This document shows positions 1-9,033 of a stretch of DNA of 64,000 bases, one piece after another; the first letter of the stretch is position 1; each line of letters opens with the position of its first letter. The DNA comes from Flavihumibacter soli (lineage in GTDB: Bacteria > Bacteroidota > Bacteroidia > Sphingobacteriales > Sphingobacteriaceae). The stretch spans positions 1-64,000 of the forward strand of contig NZ_JAAFZB010000088.1 in NCBI RefSeq assembly GCF_010692725.1, given 5' to 3'. The notes beneath the pieces are model-generated. The model saw only the letters and a program-made list of their open reading frames with translations, did not search any database and was not told where the DNA came from. Position numbers and translations under genes: made by a program.

Positions 1-140
1 TGGAGACCAACGGCCGTATTGAATCTATCCTTATGAGCCTGCCACCTCAGGCCAACTGGATCTATGATTATAAGCCCCAAGCCAATAGTGAAGAAGAAAA
101 AACGTTATCACTCTTGAAAAAAGGTATAAACTGGGCTTAA
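1..140 (+). CDS. hemF: Oxygen-dependent coproporphyrinogen III oxidase, C-terminal end (partial)
   Basis: The window opens inside this gene; only the last 45 codons are visible, read from base 3 to a TAA at 138-140. The residues include [12 protein letters not shown] followed by NWIYDY and a short charged tail, which is the conserved C-terminal signature of HemF. The enzyme oxidatively decarboxylates coproporphyrinogen III to protoporphyrinogen IX in aerobic heme synthesis and acts in the cytoplasm as a dimer. The N-terminal part and promoter lie outside the window. The assignment rests on recognition of this tail only, but the motif is distinctive. Confidence 0.85.
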   Translation, partial: ETNGRIESILMSLPPQANWIYDYKPQANSEEEKTLSLLKKGINWA

Positions 141-207
141 ACACATATTAAGCAGATATTTACTGATCAATTACCAATTATTAAAAATTAGCTAATAACC
201 CCTTACC

Positions 208-612
208 ATGCACCACAAAAAAACTACAATCGGAATATTCGGAATATTTATCATGATGCAGGTTGCCTGCGCACCACATTCGCTATTAGGCACCTGGCAA
301 TATGATGGTGGGGTATATAATGATAAACTGCAGCAAGCATCTCCCGATTTTAAGATGCAGCGAACCTACACTTCCGATAAATACGAAGCTTTCATACTGG
401 AAGAAGGAGTGGACCCTGAAAAGTACGGCACGGGCCGATATGAGATAAAAGGAGATTCGTTTTTGGTAACGAGCGAATATAGTTTGCAACCCTCTCAACT
501 GGTAGGAAAAACAATCAGTTATAAATACAAACTTGAGAAAGATAAGCTAACTCTGAATGGCGTTTTGCCAAGCGGTATGAAAGTGGAAGAGTACTGGAAA
601 AAAATAAAGTAA
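208..612 (+). CDS. Small putative lipoprotein with lipocalin-like fold
   Basis: A 134-residue exported protein. Residues 1-20 form a short basic then hydrophobic leader ending at Cys21 (QVAC), a possible but imperfect lipobox because Gln sits where Leu or Val is usual. The mature part starts with a GTWQYDGG stretch and alternates short beta-rich segments with a closing EEYWKKI, a layout typical of the small lipocalin-like (DUF4488-type) proteins of Bacteroidota. No catalytic motif is visible. It lies 67 bp after hemF on the same strand. The ligand and role are unknown; the fold assignment is an inference from pattern, not from an alignment. Confidence 0.6.
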   Translation: MHHKKTTIGIFGIFIMMQVACAPHSLLGTWQYDGGVYNDKLQQASPDFKMQRTYTSDKYEAFILEEGVDPEKYGTGRYEIKGDSFLVTSEYSLQPSQLVGKTISYKYKLEKDKLTLNGVLPSGMKVEEYWKKIK

Positions 613-923
613 TACCAAAGTGCTTTATTGTTTAGGCGATATAGCAATGAATCCCCGTAAAATTTTCCATCTATTATCAATATCGAACAAAGGAAAATTG
701 ACATAAGACATAATAGACTATTGGGAAAGTCGGGAAGCAAGAATAAAATTTCATGTTCCACAATAAGTTTTAATCAACCATTCCCCGGGGCCTGAATTGC
801 TTTAAAACTTTTCCACAGCTTCTTTAAACCTACATATTTTGCTAACTTCGCAAGTCGCAAAAACGACGATGCGGTGCACATAATTAAGATCGCATAGATA
901 ATTAATAAGAACTTAACCATAAA
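613..923. other. Intergenic region upstream of gyrA
   Basis: 311 bp without a convincing gene. No clear terminator hairpin is visible after the lipoprotein gene. The right half should hold the gyrA promoter; the best candidate box (TAACTTCG, 843-850) is one base from the Bacteroidota -7 consensus and lies 73 bp before the gyrA start. A mildly GC-rich patch (about 785-793) separates two AT-rich halves. Nothing else is recognised. Confidence 0.5.
843..850 (+). promoter_or_regulatory. Candidate -7 promoter box of gyrA
   Basis: TAACTTCG matches the Bacteroidota -7 element TAnnTTTG except for one C. No good TTTG -33 box sits at the usual distance, so support is weak. Confidence 0.3.
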
Positions 924-3491
924 ATGGCTGACGATACCGAATTCCCAGATTTAGAACCTAACGATCGTATAATTCCAATAAACATAGAAGAAGAAATGAA
1001 AGCCGCCTACATTGATTATTCAATGTCGGTAATCGTTTCTCGTGCCTTACCTGATGTGCGTGACGGGTTGAAACCTGTGCATCGCCGGGTGTTATATGGT
1101 ATGCTCGATCTGGGCGTTACCAGCAGTAAACCGCATAAAAAATCTGCCCGTATTGTGGGTGATGTTTTGGGAAAGTATCACCCCCATGGTGATGCGTCCG
1201 TTTACGATACCATGGTTCGTATGGCTCAGCCCTGGAGCCTTCGCTATCCAATGGTCGATGGCCAGGGTAACTTCGGGTCGATTGATGGTGACAGGCCAGC
1301 AGCAATGCGTTATACGGAGGCCCGTCTGAAGAGAATAGCTGAGGAAATGTTAGCTGATATCAATAAAGAAACTGTTGATTACCAGTTGAACTTTGATGAT
1401 TCCCTGCAAGAGCCAACAGTATTACCGGCACGTATCCCGAACCTATTGGTTAACGGCGCTTCTGGTATTGCGGTGGGTATGGCTACCAACATTGCTCCAC
1501 ATAACCTTACTGAATCCATTAATGCAACGATAGCTTTCATCGAAAATAATGAAATCACTATCCCTGAATTAATGCAGCATATTAAAGCACCTGATTTTCC
1601 GACAGGGGGTATCATTTATGGTTATTCAGGCGTTCAGGATGCATTCGAGACTGGTCGTGGCCGGATTGTAATGCGTGCAAAAGCAGAGATCGAGTCCTAT
1701 GGTAACGATCGCGAACGGATCATTGTTAATGAAATCCCTTATCAGGTTAATAAGGCGAACATGATTGAACGCACTGCCGAACTTGTCAATGAGAAAAAAA
1801 TTGAGGGTATTTCCGAGATACGTGATGAATCTGACCGCGACGGTATGCGTGTTGTTTACGAGATAAAACGTGATTCTAACGCTGCTATCGTCCTTAATAA
1901 CCTTTACAAATACACTGCACTTCAGACATCATTCAGTGTAAATAATATTGCACTTGTGCATGGCAGACCGATGCTTCTGACGCTGAAAGACATGATCAGA
2001 CATTTTGTTGATCATCGCCATGAAGTAGTTGTTCGCCGTACGAAGTTTGACCTGGCTGAAGCTGAAAAACGTGCGCACATTTTAGAAGGTTTGCTGATTG
2101 CATTGGATCACCTGGATGAGGTGATCAAATTGATCCGTGCCTCTAATAGTCCAGAAGATGCCCGCACAGGATTAATGGAAAGCTTCTCGCTTTCTGACAT
2201 TCAGGCCCGCGCTATTTTGGATATGACCTTACGCCGCTTAACCGGACTGGAACGCGACAAAATCAAGGAAGAATATGCAGAACTGATGAAAACCATCGAC
2301 TACTTAAAATCCGTTCTAGCCGATGAGTCATTAAGAATGCAAATAATAAAAGACGAGCTTATTGAGATACGTGATAAGTATGGTGACGAAAGACGTACCT
2401 CGATCACGCACTCTGCGGAAGATATGACCATGGAAGACTTCATCGTTGATGAAGAAGTGGTTATTACTATTTCCCATGAAGGCTATATTAAACGGACTGC
2501 ATTAAGCGAGTATCGCAAGCAGGGGCGTGGTGGCAAGGGATCTATGGGTTCGCAATCGCGGGATAAAGACTTTATCGAACATATGCTGGTTGCGTCCAAC
2601 CATAACTACATGTTGTTCTTTACCGAGACAGGACGGTGTTTCTGGCTTCGCGTCTTCGAAATACCGGAAGGCACCCGAACCAGCAAGGGTAGGGCCATTC
2701 AAAACGTAATCAACATTCCAAAAGAGGAAAATATTAAGGCATATATCAAAGTAGTGAACCTGAAAGATCAGGACTACCTTGAAAATAACTTTATCATCAT
2801 GTGTACCAAGAAGGGTACAATCAAAAAGACCTCGTTGGAAGCTTATTCCCGGCCGCGCTCCAATGGTATCAATGCCATTAACATAAATGAAGGAGACCAG
2901 TTACTTGAGGCTTGCTTGACCAACGGCAGTAGTGAGATCGTGATGGCACTCCGTTCGGGCAGAGCAATTCGCTTCAATGAATCCACCGTACGGCCAATGG
3001 GAAGGACCGCAACTGGTGTCCGTGGAGTAACGCTGGCGCATGAAAAGGACGAAGTTGTAGGTATGATCAGTATCAATAATCCTGAAGTCACCGTCCTTGT
3101 GGTTTCTGAGAAGGGTTATGGTAAACGCACCGACATTGACGACTATAGGGTAACTAACAGAGGTGGTAAAGGGGTAAAAACCATTAACATTACAGATAAA
3201 ACCGGTGAACTTGTTGCGATAAAAGACGTCACAGACACGGATGATCTGATGATAATAAATAAATCAGGAATCGTAATCCGTATTGGTGTTGCTGATTTAA
3301 GGGTAATGGGCCGTGCCACGCAGGGAGTTCGTCTGATAACCTTCAAAGGCGACGATTCAATAGCCTCGGTTGCTAAAGTAAGCCGGGAGGAAGACGAGGA
3401 GGATGCAGATATCATAAACGGTGAGGATATTACTGAAAACAACAGCGACATTTCTTCCTCATCTGAGGAGCCTGAATCTGACCAGGAATAA
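924..3491 (+). CDS. gyrA: DNA gyrase subunit A
   Basis: An 855-residue type IIA topoisomerase A subunit. It forms an A2B2 complex with GyrB and introduces negative supercoils using ATP. The winged-helix region contains [11 protein letters not shown] (about 50-60) and the quinolone-determining stretch [10 protein letters not shown] (86-95). The catalytic tyrosine is Tyr130 in [10 protein letters not shown]. The GyrA-box QGRGGKG (about residue 535) that marks gyrase rather than topoisomerase IV is present, followed by the six-bladed C-terminal pinwheel and a very acidic Glu/Asp/Ser tail. The position equivalent to E. coli Ser83 is Ala91, while Asp87 is conserved as Asp95. An intrinsic terminator follows directly. 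Confidence 0.98.
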   Translation: MADDTEFPDLEPNDRIIPINIEEEMKAAYIDYSMSVIVSRALPDVRDGLKPVHRRVLYGMLDLGVTSSKPHKKSARIVGDVLGKYHPHGDASVYDTMVRMAQPWSLRYPMVDGQGNFGSIDGDRPAAMRYTEARLKRIAEEMLADINKETVDYQLNFDDSLQEPTVLPARIPNLLVNGASGIAVGMATNIAPHNLTESINATIAFIENNEITIPELMQHIKAPDFPTGGIIYGYSGVQDAFETGRGRIVMRAKAEIESYGNDRERIIVNEIPYQVNKANMIERTAELVNEKKIEGISEIRDESDRDGMRVVYEIKRDSNAAIVLNNLYKYTALQTSFSVNNIALVHGRPMLLTLKDMIRHFVDHRHEVVVRRTKFDLAEAEKRAHILEGLLIALDHLDEVIKLIRASNSPEDARTGLMESFSLSDIQARAILDMTLRRLTGLERDKIKEEYAELMKTIDYLKSVLADESLRMQIIKDELIEIRDKYGDERRTSITHSAEDMTMEDFIVDEEVVITISHEGYIKRTALSEYRKQGRGGKGSMGSQSRDKDFIEHMLVASNHNYMLFFTETGRCFWLRVFEIPEGTRTSKGRAIQNVINIPKEENIKAYIKVVNLKDQDYLENNFIIMCTKKGTIKKTSLEAYSRPRSNGINAININEGDQLLEACLTNGSSEIVMALRSGRAIRFNESTVRPMGRTATGVRGVTLAHEKDEVVGMISINNPEVTVLVVSEKGYGKRTDIDDYRVTNRGGKGVKTINITDKTGELVAIKDVTDTDDLMIINKSGIVIRIGVADLRVMGRATQGVRLITFKGDDSIASVAKVSREEDEEDADIINGEDITENNSDISSSSEEPESDQE

Positions 3492-3510
3492 AATGTTTTA
3501 ATAAACTATT

Positions 3511-3545
3511 AGCTCCCCTGTTCTTTTGTACAGGGGAGCTTTTTA
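3511..3545 (+). terminator. Intrinsic terminator of gyrA
   Basis: A perfect 10-bp stem (AGCTCCCCTG with CAGGGGAGCT), a 10-nt loop and a following T run. It lies 19 bp after the gyrA stop and before the TPR pair, so gyrA is probably monocistronic. Confidence 0.9.
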
Positions 3546-3559
3546 TAGATAGTGGATTT

Positions 3560-4666
3560 ATGAAATTTACGGCTTCAATCCTGTTGCTACTATTCACTTT
3601 ACTTGGGGACTATTCGGCTTGGGCACAGAGTCCAACCAAAGAGGCGATGAATGCCTTCGCCCATTTTACCAAGACCCGCGATAGTAAACAATTGGAGATA
3701 GCCCGGAAGAACATTGATGAAGCTTATCAGACTGCCAAGGATTCTCTTTCACCAAAGAATAACTTGATCAGGGCTATGATTTACTCAGCACTAGCGGTAA
3801 TTGATTCTAATCGAAATCTTACCTACAAAAAGGACCCGCTGGAAGAATCATCTTTCTCATTGAATCAATTAAAAAATGAAAAGTTTCTTACCGAGCATGA
3901 GGCTGAAATTGAATTTGTTAGAAATCAATTAGCCAGCGGATATTTGCGTGAGGGTAATAACGCGCTGGCATATTCAAACTTTGATGCGGCAGCAAATGCA
4001 TTTACGAAAGTTGATACCCTCGCCCCCGGAATACTGCAGGTTGCTCATAATCTGGCAATCATTTACGAGAAATTAGGGTATCCTCGAAAAGCTCTGATAT
4101 ATTATAACCGACTTATTGAGGACAAGCCGGAGCCAGCTTATTATTTCAATTTGTCAGAATTATACACACTCCTCAGGAACGATAGTCTTGCCCTGGAAGT
4201 TTTGAGAAAGGGGAGAGGCAAATTTCCGGAAGATAGAGACCTTGTCTTCAAGGAAATCAACTATTATGCTGAAAAACAGGAATATAAACTAGTCATAGAT
4301 CTTTTGCCTAATGCACTCAAACTGGATGAAACCAGCATTCCTTTAAATTATTTGGCAGGATTTTCGTACGACGTAATCGGCAATAAAGCAAAGGCTGAGG
4401 AGCATTACGAAAAGGTTTTAAATTCAGATCCCAACAATTACGATGCAAATTATGCGTTAGGATTACTTTATTTAAATTCTTACGTTAGAAATCAGAAAAA
4501 AAGACAATTGATGTACACCGCTTTAAGCCATCTCACAAAAGCTAATGAGATTGATCCGAACCAATTGAAAACCTTACAGTCTTTGGCTATATTGTATCAA
4601 TATTCAGGCGACGAGATTCAGCTTCAAAGGGTGAACAGTAAGATTAATCAACTTAAATTAAATTAA
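3560..4666 (+). CDS. Secreted TPR-repeat protein, first of a tandem pair
   Basis: A 368-residue protein with a clear signal peptide (residues 1-23, ending AWAQ) and no lipobox, so probably periplasmic. The first third is a helical region with KEAMNAFAHFTKTRD and paired Ala-rich helices. From about residue 130 to 345 it shows repeated TPR signatures, for example PGILQVAHNLAIIYEKLGYPRKA and SIPLNYLAGFSYDVIGNKAKAEEHYEKVL. No enzymatic motif is visible. It lies 4 bp before a similar gene with the same domain order, so the two are very likely co-transcribed and arose by duplication. Role unknown; TPR proteins usually act as scaffolds. The preceding gyrA terminator suggests an independent promoter in the short gap. 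Confidence 0.85.
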   Translation: MKFTASILLLLFTLLGDYSAWAQSPTKEAMNAFAHFTKTRDSKQLEIARKNIDEAYQTAKDSLSPKNNLIRAMIYSALAVIDSNRNLTYKKDPLEESSFSLNQLKNEKFLTEHEAEIEFVRNQLASGYLREGNNALAYSNFDAAANAFTKVDTLAPGILQVAHNLAIIYEKLGYPRKALIYYNRLIEDKPEPAYYFNLSELYTLLRNDSLALEVLRKGRGKFPEDRDLVFKEINYYAEKQEYKLVIDLLPNALKLDETSIPLNYLAGFSYDVIGNKAKAEEHYEKVLNSDPNNYDANYALGLLYLNSYVRNQKKRQLMYTALSHLTKANEIDPNQLKTLQSLAILYQYSGDEIQLQRVNSKINQLKLN

Positions 4667-4670
4667 AATC

Positions 4671-5846
4671 ATGAAAATCAAATCTTTCATTTTGGCATTG
4701 ACGTTTATGAGCACTTCAGTATTCGTGTTTGCTCAAAAAGGCGAGGTAAGCAGTGCTAAAAGCAATTATGAGAAATATGCGCAGCTTAGAGATGCCAATT
4801 CTGCAGCATTAGGATTAACAAACCTAAAGAATGCGAAAACGTCAATAGATAAAGCTGTAGTTAACGAGAAAACCGCAAATGATCCGACAGCCTGGACCTA
4901 CAAAGCATTGATCTATTCTGACCTGGCCCTTCTTGATTCAGTTCCGACTACATCTCAGCCTGTGATGACGGAGGCTACATCAGCACTTTCAAAAGCGAAA
5001 GAACTAGATAAAAGCGGCGCTAATAAAGCAGATCTTGATAAGGTAACAGCTAACATTGCTCAGTATAGTATCAATACAGGGGTTAAAGCTTACCAAGCCG
5101 GGAAATTTGAAGACGCTTATAGTGCATTTAATAGCTCGTTGACTCATCGTCCGGGAGATACTACCATTACTTACTATGCAGGATTATCGGCTATTAATGC
5201 CAAAAATTATAAAGCGGGCATCGAGAAGTACGAAAGTCTTGTGAAGTCCAATTTTTCTTCAAACAACCAGGTTTATCTAGATCTTTCCCGTCTGTATATT
5301 ATGCAGGGTGATACAGCTAAAGCAATTAAAGCTGCCTCCGAAGGATCAGCAAAGTTTCCTAATGATGCAGCACTTGCTACCCAGGAAATTGAGTTAAGCC
5401 TTATGGCGGGAAAGCAAACCGAAGTTATCAGCAAAATTGAGGCTCAGGCACAGAAAGAACCTAAAAACAAACTGTTGCCTTTTTACTTGGGTATAGCCTA
5501 CAGTGCTTCTAATAATACAGATAAAGCGGTAGCCGCTTATAAGCAGGCTCTTGCTATTGATCCTGAATTTGCTGATGCGAACGTAAATTTAGGTGGCATT
5601 TACCTGAATAATGGAATTGAGCTTTATAATACCGCAAATAAACTTCCTCAGAATAAACAAAAGGAATATGATGAGATGATGAAGAAAGCGAATGCGCAAT
5701 TTGATACAGCGTTTCCTTACCTTCAAAAAGCTGTTGCCGTAAACCCGAAATCTAAACTCGCTCTTGACAACCTGAAAACCTATTATATTATTAAGAAAAA
5801 TCAGGCTAAGGTTGATGAATTAACCAAACAGATAAACGCATTGTAG
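4671..5846 (+). CDS. Secreted TPR-repeat protein, second of a tandem pair
   Basis: A 391-residue paralogue of the preceding gene. Residues 1-22 form a signal peptide ending FVFAQ. The N-terminal helical block (SNYEKYAQLRD, then TWTYKALIYSDLALLDS-like segments) aligns by eye with the matching block of its neighbour. TPR motifs follow, including NKLLPFYLGIAYSASNNTDKA at about 261-281 and an Ala-rich last repeat. Only 4 bp separate the two genes. Likely a periplasmic protein-interaction scaffold, possibly acting with its neighbour as a hetero-oligomer; this is inference. A strong bidirectional terminator closes the unit. Confidence 0.85.
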   Translation: MKIKSFILALTFMSTSVFVFAQKGEVSSAKSNYEKYAQLRDANSAALGLTNLKNAKTSIDKAVVNEKTANDPTAWTYKALIYSDLALLDSVPTTSQPVMTEATSALSKAKELDKSGANKADLDKVTANIAQYSINTGVKAYQAGKFEDAYSAFNSSLTHRPGDTTITYYAGLSAINAKNYKAGIEKYESLVKSNFSSNNQVYLDLSRLYIMQGDTAKAIKAASEGSAKFPNDAALATQEIELSLMAGKQTEVISKIEAQAQKEPKNKLLPFYLGIAYSASNNTDKAVAAYKQALAIDPEFADANVNLGGIYLNNGIELYNTANKLPQNKQKEYDEMMKKANAQFDTAFPYLQKAVAVNPKSKLALDNLKTYYIIKKNQAKVDELTKQINAL

Positions 5847-5863
5847 TAAACTCTGCCAAGACA

Positions 5864-5911
5864 CAAAAAAAGAAAGGCTTGCGTTGTTCGACGCAAGCCT
5901 TTCTTTTTTTT
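5864..5911. terminator. Bidirectional terminator between the TPR pair and ku
   Basis: A perfect 14-bp stem (5871-5884 with 5891-5904) around a TGTTCG loop, flanked by an A run on the left and a T run on the right. It can end the TPR transcript on the + strand and the ku transcript on the - strand. Confidence 0.9.
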
Positions 5912-5919
5912 ATACTCCT

Positions 5920-6690
5920 CTAGGCACTTTTACCAGCAGTAAGACTTTGCTTGAGTTGATCGTAAAGATCATCGCTAGTAGCTTTAACGGGCTTCATCTT
6001 CTTGATTGTAGGCCGTTTACCTTTCGATTTAGCTTTGATTATGTTTAATAATTCAGCGGTGTACTCATCTTTGAATTGGTCGATTTTAAATTCAGAAGTG
6101 TATTGGGAAATGAGAGCCAGTCCAACATCAAGTTCCTTTTTAGCGACATTTACATCATCAGGAGTTTGAATTTCCTCGGGAGATCTGAGTTCTTCGGCGA
6201 ATCGAATTTTAGTGATAACCAGAACTTTGTCTACCGGATGAATGACACAAAGATTTTCACTACTGCGCAGGACGAACCGTGCAATGCCGGCTTTTTTTGA
6301 TTTCTTAAGTGCCTCAAGAAGTAGTGCATAAGCTTTTTTACCTTGAGTTTCAGGTTCTGAGAAATAAGAAGTTTCGTAGTACATGGGGTTGATGGCAGAA
6401 ATATCGACGAAATTCTCTAGCTCTATCATTTTGGTTTTCTGAGGACTTGCATCTTCAAAGTCCTGATCCTCTAAGATTACGTAACCATCGTCAATCGCAT
6501 AACCCTTTACAATTTTGTCAAAGGGAACTTCCTTCCTGGTCTTTTCATTGATACGCTGAAACTTAATATGCTCGTGGTCCCGGCTGTCAAGCATATTAAG
6601 ATCTAACCGGCTGCTCTGAACAGCAGAATATAGCTTAACCGGAATATTTACGAGACCGAATCCGATAGAACCTTTCCAGATTGAACGCAT
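5920..6690 (-). CDS. ku: Non-homologous end-joining protein Ku
   Basis: A 256-residue bacterial Ku. It binds double-strand DNA ends as a homodimer ring and recruits LigD. The start fits the family exactly: MRSIWKGSIGFGLVNIPVKLY is the standard Ku N-terminus, so the ATG at 6690 is preferred over a TTG two codons upstream. The conserved core features HIKFQRI, the GYAIDDGYVILEDQDFE segment and FAEELRSPEEI are present, and a Lys-rich C-terminal tail (KSKGKRPTIKKMKP) follows. No LigD gene is present in the window. The receiver-domain gene lies 110 bp upstream on the same strand. Length matches the minimal bacterial Ku class. Confidence 0.95.
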   Translation of the reverse strand: MRSIWKGSIGFGLVNIPVKLYSAVQSSRLDLNMLDSRDHEHIKFQRINEKTRKEVPFDKIVKGYAIDDGYVILEDQDFEDASPQKTKMIELENFVDISAINPMYYETSYFSEPETQGKKAYALLLEALKKSKKAGIARFVLRSSENLCVIHPVDKVLVITKIRFAEELRSPEEIQTPDDVNVAKKELDVGLALISQYTSEFKIDQFKDEYTAELLNIIKAKSKGKRPTIKKMKPVKATSDDLYDQLKQSLTAGKSA

Positions 6691-6799
6691 ATACAATCTA
6701 TTTAAACATACACAGTAAACCAGCTAGTGTCCAGTTTGTTATTACTGCTTAAAGAAAACGTTAGCAAGCAAAAATAGTTTTTAATGACTAGTAGCGAAG

Positions 6800-7162
6800 C
6801 TAATCGACCTTGGCAGTAGCTATTGCTTTCTCTAGATCATTAATATCGAACGGTTTAGCCAGGTAAGAGTCCGCACCGGCATCGCTAGCCAACAGCTTTA
6901 TATCGGTGTTAGCTGAGAAATATATAACGGGTATATTTTTATATACTGGATGTTGTTTGATGATACGTGTAGCAATAATGCCACCACTGTCGGGAATCCA
7001 GTTATCCATTAAAATCACATCGGGTTTAACTTCCTCAACAACGGAAAGGATATTATTACAATTGTTGCGGGTAAACACCTCTAATCCAGATTCCTCCAGT
7101 ATGAACTGGCAAATAGATAGGATGTCTGAATCATCGTCACAAATAAGGATACGCTTTGACAT
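6800..7162 (-). CDS. Stand-alone response regulator receiver domain
   Basis: A 120-residue CheY-like protein consisting of one receiver domain with no output domain. The acidic pocket is Asp9-Asp11, the phosphoacceptor is Asp53 in VILMDNW, the switch Ser83 lies in YFSANTD, and Lys103 lies in the KPF motif. All catalytic positions are therefore present and it should be phosphorylated by a histidine kinase; none is encoded nearby. Single-domain regulators act by protein contact or as phosphorelay intermediates. It lies upstream of ku on the same strand with a 109-bp gap; co-transcription is possible but not shown. Confidence 0.9.
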   Translation of the reverse strand: MSKRILICDDDSDILSICQFILEESGLEVFTRNNCNNILSVVEEVKPDVILMDNWIPDSGGIIATRIIKQHPVYKNIPVIYFSANTDIKLLASDAGADSYLAKPFDINDLEKAIATAKVD

Positions 7163-7491
7163 TTATACGATTTAATACAGCGTCGGCTGAATGAATTTAA
7201 CAACACATCTTAATTTAAAGTCAACTTTGGGATAAAACGATCCTGTAACAGCCTGTTTTTTCATAGAACTAAAAAGCAGTCAAATTTTTTTACATTTTAT
7301 CAGATGCAATTCCTATTCCAAAATTCTCTTGAACGCTATAAAAACAACGATATATCATGGATTAGTGAATAGTGGGAGCAAAGTACATCAGTGGAGACAT
7401 CCAAACATAAAGATACTACTTAACATAATATTAATTATGTCACTATTTCTACATAAATTGTTTTTAGATGATCAAAGCTTGGATGGATAAC
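7163..7491. other. Intergenic region upstream of the receiver gene
   Basis: 329 AT-rich bases between the start of the receiver gene and the end of the DEAD-box-like gene, both on the - strand. It should contain the receiver promoter. I find no strong TAnnTTTG box with correct spacing and no convincing terminator, RNA gene or small ORF. Confidence 0.45.
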
Positions 7492-8775
7492 TTAGTGCTT
7501 CTTCTTCCTGTTCATTTTCGCTTTCTCCCTGGAGGAAAAATTATAGTCCTTTGCATTGCTTTCTTTTTTCTTATGGAAGGCAGCGCCGGTCGCTTCTTCA
7601 TTAACAACGACATCCTTAGAATTGGTTTTAGATTTTCCTTTGTAAATAATTAGTCCTTCAGGCAAATCTTGTTTTGGAATCGGATGTCCAATGGCATGTT
7701 CTATTTTTTTAACCGTCGCTAGTTCAATATCTGTCGAGAATATAACTGATATTAACTCCTCACTATTGACATCTTTCATCACCCGGTTCAGGTAGGTTTC
7801 CTTTTCATCGGGAACTTCAAGATGTATCAGCACGGGTACCTGTTGAACGAAGATTACACCAGTGCCTTCGTTCGCTACTATTAGTGTAGAAAATTCGGAA
7901 TTTTCTACAAAATCTACAACAGACGAAAAGCCTGGTTGATCAAAAAATAATGGATTGAGAATAGCTGCAGTCTTTTGAACCGAAGGAATTAGGCCTTTAT
8001 AAAGCTTCTGCGCTGTTAATCGTGTATTCACGAAGACAATGCATTTCGTGTTATTCTCTGGCCTTTCTGATAATAAATTTAACAGATTTATCTTCGTTCT
8101 GAAGTCAGGGACATTATACAGAACCTGGTTACGCGTATCTAATTTTTGCTCTGATAAATTCTCAATTTCAATAATTACCGGGAAATTCATGAAGGGGTCG
8201 ATCATGTGGTGTAATTTCCCATGTATCACTTCCGTAAAGATCAGATGCTGACAACGTGTTATGCTTCTTGCCAATTCCGATACGGGTAATTGTAACCCCT
8301 TTTTAATGATCAGTTCAGCGTCATCTACGATAAACATGATGATTTTATTTAAGTTCAATCCCAGCTTAAGGTAAATAGCCCGTGCACGTTCCGGGGTTGA
8401 AACAACGATATCAGCTCCGTCCGCAAGAGCGTCCATTTGAGATTCAACACTCTGATCGCCGTGCATGCCGATCACACGAATTGATTTATTCTTATTCAAC
8501 AGTTCAAATTGCTCTAATACAGACTGAACCCGGTCTTTATCCGGCACCAGAATCAAAGCCCTGGGTGCCTCCTCTACTCCAAATTTTAGCCGCATCAATG
8601 TTGCCAGTACATAAGCGGTCGTTTTACCGCTTCCTTCGGGCGCCGACACTATCATATCCTGAGCCCCGATCATCCTGCTCATTGTTTTCAACTGAACTTC
8701 CTTAGCAGTTAAAAATCCCGCCTCGGTCATTGCTTTAATAAGGGGCTTACTTAATTTTAATGTATCTAATAGCAC
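7492..8775 (-). CDS. Divergent DEAD-box helicase-like protein with degenerate motifs
   Basis: A two-RecA-domain protein of about 427 residues from a GTG at 8775. That start is preferred because a consensus -7 box (8800-8807) would begin transcription downstream of the TTG at 8802. Numbering from the TTG, the Q-motif region is near 38, Walker A APEGSGKT is intact at 54-61, and TPER (136-139) matches motif Ib. Motif II reads VDDAE instead of DEAD, motif III SAT is absent (FTEV region), and the HRxGRxxR motif VI is replaced by YLNRVMKD. ATP binding may persist, but normal RNA unwinding seems unlikely. A Lys/Arg-rich tail ends the protein, as in RhlE-type helicases. Confidence 0.75.
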   Translation of the reverse strand: MLLDTLKLSKPLIKAMTEAGFLTAKEVQLKTMSRMIGAQDMIVSAPEGSGKTTAYVLATLMRLKFGVEEAPRALILVPDKDRVQSVLEQFELLNKNKSIRVIGMHGDQSVESQMDALADGADIVVSTPERARAIYLKLGLNLNKIIMFIVDDAELIIKKGLQLPVSELARSITRCQHLIFTEVIHGKLHHMIDPFMNFPVIIEIENLSEQKLDTRNQVLYNVPDFRTKINLLNLLSERPENNTKCIVFVNTRLTAQKLYKGLIPSVQKTAAILNPLFFDQPGFSSVVDFVENSEFSTLIVANEGTGVIFVQQVPVLIHLEVPDEKETYLNRVMKDVNSEELISVIFSTDIELATVKKIEHAIGHPIPKQDLPEGLIIYKGKSKTNSKDVVVNEEATGAAFHKKKESNAKDYNFSSREKAKMNRKKKH

Positions 8776-8799
8776 AATTCCAGGTTTTAAATGAAAATA

Positions 8800-8807
8800 C
8801 AAAAGTA
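8800..8807 (-). promoter_or_regulatory. Candidate -7 box of the DEAD-box-like gene
   Basis: On the - strand the sequence is TACTTTTG, an exact TAnnTTTG match. It helps decide the start codon, because the transcript would begin near 8793. Confidence 0.5.
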
Positions 8808-9033
8808 GTCAACTTATGAACTTAAGTAGGCATTATTAAACCATTACCAATTTTAAGACTGATTTTCGGGACTTATTAAGGAATTAGCCTCCGAAACGAT
8901 AAATAATTTACCTCACGATCAACTACTTACATCTCTTTATCATATAAATTGAGTTCTAAGCACAATAAAACAAGATTCATTGTAACACTCGCCCAATGGC
9001 ATCCGTAAGAATAATTAATTAAACCGGACCACC

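Noticed and set aside
5920-7162. A NHEJ operon with LigD
   Set aside because: No ligase or polymerase domain gene lies in the window; only Ku is present.
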